Below are positions 57,901 to 64,000 of a DNA stretch of 64,000 bases, piece after piece. The translations under genes were made by a program, and so were the position numbers. Source of the stretch: Symbiodinium natans (taxonomy: Eukaryota; Sar; Dinophyceae; Suessiales; Symbiodiniaceae); contig CAJNDS010002280.1 of assembly GCA_905221605.1 (NCBI GenBank), positions 413,861 through 477,860 of the forward strand, in the 5' to 3' direction. Each line of letters begins with the position of its first letter. Position 1 is the first letter of the stretch. The notes below the pieces were generated by a model. It did not search any database. It was not told the origin of the DNA and worked only from the letters and a program-made list of their open reading frames with translations.

Positions 57901-58508
57901 AGGCCCACTCGTTGGTAGGGTGGAGGAAGTACACTTCCCCACTGATCATGTAGATGGGTTCGCCCTCCCCAGGCTGCCCCAGCTGCCGGAGCACCGCTTC
58001 CTTCACGTTGCGGGCGACCTGCGCCTCGCTCCAGGCGTCGTTCTGCCGGGACAGGCCCAGCTCCAGCGTGGTGACGGGCAGGTAGTCATGGCGCTCGTAG
58101 GGGTTGCCGTTCCGCCGGCGGCCCCGGATGATCACGGGCACATGCGCAAGCCACTCCGTGTACTTATCCTTGAAGAAAGCTTTTCCTAGTTTGGTGACAT
58201 GGTACTGGCCGTTGGGCTGCAGGGTGCGCACGAGCTTCCGCGTCCCCCCTCTCATGAGGATGTAGTCGGAGGCACCGTCTCGGATGAGCGGCTGGGCCTC
58301 GTCGAACTGGCGGTTCGGGGGCCGCCGGCCAGTGAGGCCGAAGAAGAACTGGCCCGCGCGGGTGAGCTGGCCATTCGGGCGCGAGAGGAGCACGGACTGC
58401 AGGCGGTGGTCCCTGAGAGGCAGTAGCTGCGAGCCTTGCGCTGAGATCCGTGGTCTGGCCCCAGCGTCGGCTGCACGTCGTATCGCTTCGCGTTGTTGCA
58501 TCCACGAC
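54964..58508 (-). pseudogene. PolB-HNH-SF1 helicase fusion, frameshifted
   Basis: Starts near 58508 (MSWMQQREAIRRAAD). An uncharacterised N-terminal region leads to an HNH nuclease (MCKLCGAPIALGTFEIDHVI ... LCLECHRTKTS) near 57.0 kb. PolB follows: motif A-like GIDVRRC, then a small deletion and frameshift near 56765, PVFSPLDCIDP, motif B KLAINSLVGLFARN and motif C-like SIKTDCLVMQ. The end is an SF1 helicase of Pif1/RecD type: GFPGTGKTHLAKKI (Walker A), TWLVIEELTQLD, LLLGDFRQLPAV and YASVQGLTLRG ... YMGCSRAT. It would replicate the viral genome. The lesion destroys the palm, so this copy is inactive. Confidence 0.75.
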
Positions 58509-58656
58509 ATGTTTTCTAGGGGCTGCCAAAAAAAAGGTCGGCCGATGAACGACCACAATCTCCAGGAGAGGGAACCCTGCTGAGACAAGGAGACAATGAG
58601 ACAACAGGTCCGGGTATAGAGGCCATTTAGGTCTGGCAGTTCCACCAGGGGAGCAC

Positions 58657-58735
58657 CAGCTGAGACAAGGAGACAAGGAGACAACGGCCTCTATCCCAGG
58701 AGGACGGTTGTCTCATTGTCTCATTGTCTCAGCTG
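58657..58735. repeat. Long hairpin of TGTCTCATTGTCTC units
   Basis: CAGCTGAGACAAGGAGACAA ... and its complement ... TTGTCTCAGCTG pair over about 29 bp around a GGCCTCTATCCCAGGAGG loop. Further single arms lie at about 58577-58604 and 58760-58786. It sits upstream of the polymerase gene, so it could be a control or replication element. Confidence 0.8.
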
Positions 58736-58817
58736 GGGTTTGGACCTGGAATCTCTGGCCGTTGTCTCATTGTCTCATTGTCTCAGCAGGGGTTCGGGCC
58801 CTGGGATCTTGACATTT

Positions 58818-59408
58818 TCAGAAGGGGCACCGCTGGGGCTCTTCGTCCTTGAGCATGAGGTCGGTCACTTCAATCAGCAGGCCGCACTGCCCGCTCATCA
58901 GCCAGACCTGCTTCAGCTCGGCGCGCAGCGTGCACTCCCGATTGGTCAGGCACCCCAGCTCCTGCAGAGGCTGCTGCTCGGGATCCCACAGGCTCACCCG
59001 GTCCAAGCAGACCTTGAGCTTGATGAAGGGGTTCCCTCGCGTGGACTTCTTGAGGCAGGAGACGAAGCGGCTCTCCATGTCCTGGGCGGTGAGCAGGCGG
59101 CCGAAGATCTTTGGGTCCGCGAGGGTTCGGCTGGCCAGCTGCGCCACGAGGGCCTTCTCGAGCCCTGCGAGCTCCGCTGTCGCCGCCTCGCTGGGCTCCA
59201 GGCACAGGGGCAGGCGCCGGGCGTCCTCGCCGTTGTAGGCGCTGGGGTGCCACAGGATGCGGATCCAGTCGGACGTCTGCCACACGGCCGGCCCGCCGTC
59301 CTCTGCGGCGACGGGGAAGAACTTGCCGCCTTTCGGGTTGGCCAGGAGGTCACCGAGCTTGATCGCCGCGCTTGGCTTGTCGCTCATGCTTCCTTTTTCT
59401 CCCGACAA
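58818..59408 (-). CDS. Viral protein, possible ssDNA-binding (OB-fold) protein
   Basis: 196 residues, intact; a second Met (MSDKPS) is seven codons in. The N-terminal half has KGGKFFPVAAEDGGPAVW and WIRILWHPSAYNGED. The C-terminal half alternates short strands (NPFIKLKVCLDRVSLWD, ECTLRAELKQVWLM, CGLLIEVTDLMLKDE) as in OB-fold single-strand-binding proteins. The assignment rests on pattern and on the neighbouring polymerase-helicase only; it may be another replication or structural protein. Confidence 0.5.
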   Translation of the reverse strand: MSGEKGSMSDKPSAAIKLGDLLANPKGGKFFPVAAEDGGPAVWQTSDWIRILWHPSAYNGEDARRLPLCLEPSEAATAELAGLEKALVAQLASRTLADPKIFGRLLTAQDMESRFVSCLKKSTRGNPFIKLKVCLDRVSLWDPEQQPLQELGCLTNRECTLRAELKQVWLMSGQCGLLIEVTDLMLKDEEPQRCPF

Positions 59409-59416
59409 GAAAAAAA

Positions 59417-59614
59417 ATGCCAGCCGCTGAACGCGCAGCGTCCCCGCTCTCCACCGCGGAGTGCGTGGGGGTCAACCTGGCCCTGCTGGCCTGCCTGCTG
59501 GTGCTGTGGGCATTTACTTACCCTTCATCAAATGAGACTCCTGGAGCTGTTCAGTGGCACGGGGTCGGTCGGCCGTGCCTTCGAGGCCCGTGGCTGGCAG
59601 GTAACGAGTCTTGA
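59417..59614 (+). CDS. Small membrane protein
   Basis: 65 residues from the ATG after an A-run. One membrane helix (VGVNLALLACLLVLWAF) near residue 20 with a short N-terminus. The C-terminal third overlaps the methyltransferase remnant in another phase and may be out-of-frame after a lesion. Small single-helix proteins are common in such proviruses; no specific family recognised. Confidence 0.4.
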   Translation: MPAAERAASPLSTAECVGVNLALLACLLVLWAFTYPSSNETPGAVQWHGVGRPCLRGPWLAGNES

Positions 59615-59780
59615 CAGCAACCCGAAGGCCAATCCAACCATCTGCTCCGACATCCTGCAGTGGGACTACAAGGCCTTCGAGCCCGGGCACTTAAGGGACG
59701 GCAGGGGAGCAACTCGCGGGACCAGCTCTACTCCATCCCGCCGGCGCTGTGCGACGAGATCGCCGCGAGCGCAACATTAA
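59532..59780 (+). pseudogene. Cytosine-methyltransferase-like gene with internal deletion
   Basis: The start MRLLELFSGTGSVGRAFEAR is the SAM-binding motif of viral C5-type methyltransferases and continues to about 59690. The sequence then jumps, in another frame, to NSRDQLYSIPPALCDEIA, the typical C-terminal helix, and stops at 59780. The middle, with the catalytic motifs, is missing, so it is a remnant. The next gene's ATG follows at once. Confidence 0.65.
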
Positions 59781-60595
59781 ATGGGGAAGGTGCGTCTCTT
59801 CAAGACGCCTGAGTACTCCGTCAAGCAGCCGCCGGACCCCGTGGTCTGCAAGCCCCCCGCCAACGGGATCCTGTGCGCCCCGTCGGCTTCCGGGAAGACG
59901 GTGCTCCTGGTGAGCATGATTTTGGAGCAATATCGGGGCTGCTTCGAGCGCATCTACATCTTCTCGCCCTCGGTGGAGGTCGATTCTGCCTGGCAGCCCG
60001 TCAAGGATTACATCCGGGACGAGCTGGGGGTCAACACCGACCGGGAGCAGTGCTGGTGGGAGGACTGGGACGAGGGTGCGCTGCGGAAGATCATATCGGA
60101 CCAGAAGCGCATCACGCAGAAGAGCAAGGAGCTGGGCCTCAAAAAACTATACCAAGTATTGATAGTTTTGGATGATCATGCCGACAACCCGGCCGTGCAC
60201 CGCAAGACGGGCGACGGAGTCCTGGACACCCTGTTCATTCGGGGCCGACATTTCTGCATAAACACCTGGGTGTCCACCCAAAAGCTTCGGCTCATGAGCT
60301 CCGCCGTGCGAGTCAATGTGATGTTCTACTGCGTCTGCGAAATCAGCTCGAGTTGGATGCTTTGGTGGAGGAACTCTCGGCCATGCTGCCGAAGGACACC
60401 CTGTACTCGATGTACGAAGAGGCCACGAGAGAGCCCTACAGCTTCTGGTTCGTCAATCTGCGAGCCCCGAAGGAAGACATGTTTTGGGTGCGCTTCGACC
60501 GTAAGTTTGTGCTAAATGGGGACGATCCTCAGCCAGATAGTGGGCAAGCTGCTGGGGGGAGGGCCCCTGTGCGAGAGCGAGTGCAGCAACATTAG
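59781..60595 (+). pseudogene. A32-type DNA packaging ATPase, frameshifted
   Basis: FtsK/HerA-like packaging ATPase of PLV and Polinton type. Walker A variant CAPSASGKTVLLVSMILEQY near residue 35, Walker B YQVLIVLDDHADNP near 130, then LFIRGRHFCINTWVSTQKLR with the STQ sensor near 155. Near 60330 the frame is lost: the downstream frame from 60353 (DALVEELSAMLPKDTLYSMY, EPYSFWFVNL, MFWVRFDRKF) is the real C-terminus, consistent with loss of one base. It would pump viral DNA into the capsid. Confidence 0.85.
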
Positions 60596-61490
60596 GTGCT
60601 GCAGCAGCACGCAGGGCATCTACGACCCGAGCCGGAACTGGCCCCCGCCGGACAGGTCCCGGCAGGTCTCCGACGAGTCCACCGCCAGCGACTTCTCCGC
60701 CCGCCCCGCGCGGTTTTTCAGGCGCAAAAGAAAGCTCATGACCTCCATCTACGTGGACTCGCGCCTGCGCACGCAGGGCACAGACAGCAGCTTCTCGTTC
60801 GACATCGGCGAGTCGGTGCACATCCAGAGCGGGGCCAAGCTGGCCGTCTACAAGGTGCGCATCGCCGACGCTTTTCTGAGCACCGACCGCGGGACCTTCC
60901 TGTACTGGGAGGACGAGGTGGCCGGCACCCTGCACTACGCCGAGCTCCCCGTGGGCGCATACACAGGCCCAAGGCTAGCGGCGTGGATCAGCTCCAACTT
61001 TGCCGCGTGCTCGTACACAGCCGAAACAAATGAGCTGGACGTGACCTACGACGGTGTGCGCCTGATCCTGAACGACGCCGAGCTCCGGCAGCGCTTTCCG
61101 GGCACGGGCTCCTACCCGCCGGGCGCCTCGCCCAGCAAGCCCCTGAGCATCAATCATCTTTTGGGCCCCAGCTACCTCACGGGCTCCGTGCAGCGCTTCG
61201 TCTTCGTGACCATGAATCCGTTCTCAGAGTTGTACTTGCGCTGCCCTTCGCTGGCCAACGGGGAAACCACGGTCGGCCCGCTGGGGCACGACATCTTGTG
61301 CAAGATCGTGGTGTCCAAGGGCGTGGGCCATGTCATGGAGACCGAGACGTCGGAGGGGCACTGGGTGAACCTGCACGGGCCCATCACGCTGAGGCATTTG
61401 CGCTTCAAGCTCACCGACTACCAGGGCAATGTGGTGGACACCAGAGGCACCAGCGTGTCCTTCCTGATCTTCTTGGACACCGAACGATGA
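60516..61490 (+). CDS. Probable virion protein (penton/minor-capsid-like)
   Basis: 324 residues, intact. The first 75 residues begin MGTILSQIVGKLLGGG, a possible myristoylation signal, with a Cys-rich stretch (CESECSNIRCCSS). The beta-rich main part starts at an internal Met (60738; MTSIYVDSRLRTQGTDSSFS) and contains YKVRIADAFLSTDRGTF, FVFVTMNPFSELYLRCPS and HLRFKLTDYQGNVVDTRG, resembling the jelly-roll-like minor capsid proteins found beside the ATPase in Polinton-like viruses. Two genes, a small lipidated protein and the capsid protein, may be fused or only in frame. It overlaps the ATPase end by 80 bp. Confidence 0.6.
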   Translation: MGTILSQIVGKLLGGGPLCESECSNIRCCSSTQGIYDPSRNWPPPDRSRQVSDESTASDFSARPARFFRRKRKLMTSIYVDSRLRTQGTDSSFSFDIGESVHIQSGAKLAVYKVRIADAFLSTDRGTFLYWEDEVAGTLHYAELPVGAYTGPRLAAWISSNFAACSYTAETNELDVTYDGVRLILNDAELRQRFPGTGSYPPGASPSKPLSINHLLGPSYLTGSVQRFVFVTMNPFSELYLRCPSLANGETTVGPLGHDILCKIVVSKGVGHVMETETSEGHWVNLHGPITLRHLRFKLTDYQGNVVDTRGTSVSFLIFLDTER

Positions 61491-61509
61491 AAATGTTTTT
61501 TTAGATTAA

Positions 61510-61902
61510 ATGGCTGAGGAAGATGCACCCGCTCCTGTGGCCGCCGTGGCCGAGCCTCCCGTGGCCCCCGAGCCCGCCCAGCCGGCGAAGCCTGTGGTGG
61601 CCGAACCCCCTGCGCAGCCAATCCCCGAGCCGCCGACCGAGGCTCCTCAAGAAGCGCCGCAGCCCAAAAGGCGAGGGCGACCCCCAGGCTCGAAGAACAA
61701 GCCGAAGCCGCCCCCGACTGTGGCCGTGGCGGAGCTTCCGAAGCCTCCTCATCCGGTTGAGCCGCCGCAGCCGGAGCCCCAGCAAGAGCCCCCGCAACAC
61801 CCGCAACAGCCCTTGACGCCCTCGGAGGCCCGCCAGGCCCGACAGCTCTCCCGCGCCGACCGCTTCCACGAGCTCCTTCTCCGCAATTCCATGGACATCT
61901 AA
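61510..61902 (+). CDS. Pro/Ala-rich AT-hook protein
   Basis: 130 residues, intact. Pro/Glu/Ala-rich with an AT-hook (KRRGRPPGSKNK) near residue 50, a DNA minor-groove binder, and a helical C-terminus (RQARQLSRADRFHELLLRN). It starts 20 bp after the previous stop. A genome-condensing core or regulatory role is inferred. Confidence 0.65.
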   Translation: MAEEDAPAPVAAVAEPPVAPEPAQPAKPVVAEPPAQPIPEPPTEAPQEAPQPKRRGRPPGSKNKPKPPPTVAVAELPKPPHPVEPPQPEPQQEPPQHPQQPLTPSEARQARQLSRADRFHELLLRNSMDI

Positions 61903-61907
61903 AGAAG

Positions 61908-62240
61908 ATGATGCCCTTTCCGGAGCGGCGCAACGAGGCCGCGATGCTGCGGGCCTTTCACGAGCAGTATCCCTCCTACAACCTGACGCCACTGCTCTAC
62001 AAGCGGCAACAGCAATTGATCGATGCAAGAGCGTTCAACGAGTGGCTGGCCAACCGGCGGCAGCGCCAGGAGGGCGAGGCCTATGCGGATGACGTGGGGC
62101 GTGCAGTCGACGCCGTCAACAGGAGGATCCCCCAGTTGAGGTGGGCCCCCGCCGAGCGGGCGGGCGTGCGCCGAGTTGCGCGGGACGTGGCCGCCGGGCG
62201 CAACACGTCCGACTCTGGGGTTTACGGGGGACTCATGTAA
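61908..62240 (+). CDS. Uncharacterised small viral protein
   Basis: 110 residues, intact; six bases after the AT-hook gene. Charged and helical (MLRAFHEQYPSYNLTPLLYK, RAFNEWLANRRQRQ), ending GVYGGLM. No family recognised. Position in the late cluster suggests a virion or assembly role. Confidence 0.55.
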   Translation: MMPFPERRNEAAMLRAFHEQYPSYNLTPLLYKRQQQLIDARAFNEWLANRRQRQEGEAYADDVGRAVDAVNRRIPQLRWAPAERAGVRRVARDVAAGRNTSDSGVYGGLM

Positions 62241-62313
62241 GAAATGAAGCAGCTGCCAAAGGAGGCTGGGTTTAGAAGCCCTGAGGGCTGGCAGCCCTGC
62301 AGGGCAGACACCC

Positions 62314-62640
62314 GCTGAGACAAGGAGACAATGAGACAACGGCGTCTATCCCAGGGGGACGGTTGTCTCATTGTCTCATTGTCTCAGCAGGGGTTCGGGC
62401 CTTGGGGTGGGGGAATCTCGGTATGGCATCGAAGCGGTTGTCTCATTGTCTCATTGTCTCAGCAGGGGTTCGGGCCTTGGGGTGGGGGAATCTCGGTATG
62501 GCATCGAAGCGGTTGTCTCATTGTCTCATTGTCTCAGCAGGGGTTCGGGCCTTGGGGCGGGGGAATCTCGGTATGGCATCGAAGCGGTTGTCTCATTGTC
62601 TCATTGTCTCAGCAGGGTTTTGGTCCCTGGGATCCATATC
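62314..62640. repeat. Hairpin plus four-copy 75-bp tandem array
   Basis: 62314-62388 repeats the hairpin at 58657-58735 (GCTGAGACAAGGAGACAATG against TTGTCTCATTGTCTCAGC). From 62361 the TTGTCTCATTGTCTCAG arm recurs every 75 bp (62361, 62436, 62511, 62586), each followed by CAGGGGTTCGGGCCTTGGGG and TCTCGGTATGGCATCGAAG. It separates two late genes. Confidence 0.88.
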
Positions 62641-62664
62641 ACATTCTGGGATTCTAAGGTAAAC

Positions 62665-63003
62665 ATGGAGGAGCGACGCGCGCACAGCTTCCACGTGCGC
62701 CCGTCCTACTCACAGGTCCTGGGCTCATCGCCGAGGGCGAGCCCTTGCCTATCAATCTCCCGAACCGCAACGCATCCATCCTGACTTCCAGTCACTTCTG
62801 GCTGGACGACTATCCCCAGAGCAGCGAGCCCGAGCCAGCCCCGCTGCCCCACACGACCGTGGACCCTGCAGCAGCCTACGAGGATGCTTCGAAGGCTACG
62901 ATGGGGTGCCCTTCCCGAGAAGGGACTTCCTGCGCCCACGGCCCTTCGACCTGAACAGCGAGTCTGATTGGACCCTGGCCAAGCGCTGCGCAACGATGGA
63001 CTG
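62665..63003 (+). pseudogene. Late viral gene, frameshifted
   Basis: Starts MEERRAHSFHVRPSYSQVLG, shifts to EGEPLPINLPNRNASILTSS and HFWLDDYPQS, then shifts again to FPRRDFLRPRPFDLNSESDW and ends CATMD. Two lesions in about 110 codons. No family recognised; a virion protein by position. Confidence 0.5.
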
Positions 63004-63574
63004 AACCCGCCGCCGGCGCCGGGCTTCCTGGGGCGGCTGCAGCAGGCCGAGGCCGCGGCGGGAGCTGCGGCGGGGCTGGCGGCCTCCGCCATGGCGGGGC
63101 ACGGGCAGGACCTCTACAACGCCGCGCGCAGGGCGCAACTGGATCGACCGCAACCTGCGCATCCCGCGCACGCCCGAGGGCCTAGCACCACCGCCTGAGG
63201 AGGTGGCCCCTCCGCAAATCATCGGCCGGCCCAGCGAAGTGGAGCCGCTGCTGGAGCGAGCGGGCCAGCGGGCCCAGGAGGTGGAGAGGACGGCAGCCCG
63301 AGACATCGAGCAGTTCATGAGCGAGCAGGTGGCCGAGGCCGAGGCCACGGAAGGTTTTGCGTCCACGGCGGAGGCGGCTGCAGGAGCTGCAGAAGCAGCA
63401 GCTGCAGAGGGGCCCGGAGCGCTTGCGCTGTTTGGCGAGGCAGCACTGGGCACCGCTGCGGGCATGGGAGCAGCGGCGGGGGGGTTGGCCGTGGCCGGCG
63501 GGGCGGCCGCACTCGTGGGAACCGCATGGGCACTGCACGGCGGCATGGTGGCGGCGGAGCACCTTTTGGGCTGA
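62968..63574 (+). pseudogene. Ala/Gly-rich virion-like protein, frameshifted
   Basis: The first frame (PPPAPGFLGRLQQAEAAAGA, ASAMAGHGQDLYNAARR) shifts near 63135 to IDRNLRIPRTPEGLAPPPEE and continues in the 63203-63574 frame. That frame has an acidic helix (VERTAARDIEQFMSEQVAEA) and a long Ala/Gly hydrophobic C-terminus (TAAGMGAAAGGLAVAGGAAA). Such amphipathic-hydrophobic proteins often act as internal or membrane-active virion components; that is inference. Confidence 0.5.
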
Positions 63575-63617
63575 TTCAGAAAAAAACATAACCACCCCTC
63601 CCCCCATTTGTCCGTCC

Positions 63618-64000
63618 ACCATGTTAACTGGTCAGGATCCATCGGAGCAGATCACCGAGAACCACATGGCGACGACATCAGAGGGTGACCACAGCAAGGC
63701 TCCGCTGTCGCTTTTTTTTGTCGAGTAGCACCTACCCTGTTAACCGGTCAGGATCCAGCAGAGCAGATTGCCGGGGACCACACAGCGACGACATCAGAGG
63801 GCGACCACAACAAGGCTCCGCTGTCGCTTTTTTGTCGAGTAGCACCTACCATGTTAACCGGTCAGGATCCAGCAGAGCAGATTGCCGGGGACCACACAGC
63901 GACCGCATCAGAGGGTGACCACAGCAAGGCTCCGCGTCGCTTTTTTTTGTCGAGTAGCACCTACCCTGTTAACCGGTCAGGATCCAGCAGAGCAGATCTC
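63618..64000. repeat. 115-bp tandem array running off the window
   Basis: GTTAACYGGTCAGGATCCA recurs at 63623, 63739, 63853 and 63968, so the unit is 114-116 bp, with a T-run and GTCGAGTAG between units. At least 3.3 copies. It may be the terminal repeat region of the provirus or an adjacent satellite. Confidence 0.88.

Larger units (their letters stand above)
54964..63574. mobile_element. Polinton-like/PLV-type provirus, decaying
   Basis: Combines protein-primed-type PolB, HNH nuclease, SF1 helicase, A32-type packaging ATPase, a probable virion protein, AT-hook protein and small Ala/Gly-rich protein, with a methyltransferase remnant. Replication genes are on the minus strand, most morphogenesis genes on the plus strand. 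The double-jelly-roll major capsid and integrase were not found. Frameshifts in PolB, ATPase and late genes show inactivation. Such viruses integrate widely in protist genomes. Confidence 0.75.

Noticed and set aside
56657-58189. 510-codon plus-strand frame
   Set aside because: Antisense shadow of the PolB-HNH gene in GC-rich DNA; low-complexity Gln/Leu/Arg composition.
58509-58684. N-terminal extension of the polymerase frame (MSPCLLVSAG...)
   Set aside because: Translation of the TGTCTCAT hairpin repeats; the Met at 58508 is a better start.
62361-62640. 75-bp array as a CRISPR array
   Set aside because: The intervening sequence is itself repeated, and the context is a eukaryotic provirus.

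Overview
The window looks like nuclear DNA of a dinoflagellate of the Symbiodinium type. The support is: TTTAGGG-type telomere-like repeats; a fragment identical to the last 13 nt of the dinoflagellate spliced leader inside an LTR; and a mass of Copia, Gypsy, tyrosine-recombinase and LINE retroelements of protist style. No intact cellular gene was recognised. Nearly everything is mobile or virus-derived, mostly read on the minus strand.

Left flank (1-5096): a near-perfect 527-bp palindrome, short minisatellites, degenerate telomere-like repeats, and a G-run-rich array of roughly 110-150-bp units. Part of that array and its flank recur at 4.05-4.53 kb. Two non-coding stretches surround the second copy.

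Nest (5097-41138): a LINE (RT, C2H2 fingers, ubiquitin-protease-like C-terminus) is split at 6324/39254 by a Copia element (6325-39253; 123-bp LTRs, 5-bp target duplication TACCA, Met-tRNA-type primer site). That Copia is split by a giant Gypsy-like element (6731-32555; 294-bp LTRs, 4-bp duplication AAAG). The Gypsy element is in turn split by a tyrosine-recombinase retrotransposon (7211-16280) with A1-ORFs-B1-A2-B2 split direct repeats. Removing the Copia rejoins the LINE reading frame exactly. The Gypsy element is unusual. The reverse transcriptase palm lies downstream of the integrase while the thumb and RNase H lie upstream of it, and the polyprotein carries a Tpt1/KptA-like domain and a membrane-anchored PLD-like domain. 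The tyrosine-recombinase element starts with its recombinase and carries a putative 2OG-Fe(II) oxygenase fused to a cytosine methyltransferase.

Second retroelement block (41139-53330): a Copia whose 3' LTR (41139-41328) abuts the same LINE just before RT motif A. Its coding strand is saturated with the motif YAGGAA. It is followed by another Copia, 5'-truncated, and by a plus-strand remnant of a tyrosine-recombinase-element gag.

Virus-like block (53.4-64 kb): a fold-back repeat, two hairpins with compensatory changes, and a decaying Polinton-like/PLV-type provirus. It has PolB-HNH-SF1 helicase, an A32-type packaging ATPase, a probable virion protein, an AT-hook protein, a methyltransferase remnant and small virion-like genes. 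Hairpins built from TGTCTCAT units sit between its genes, and a 115-bp array runs off the window.
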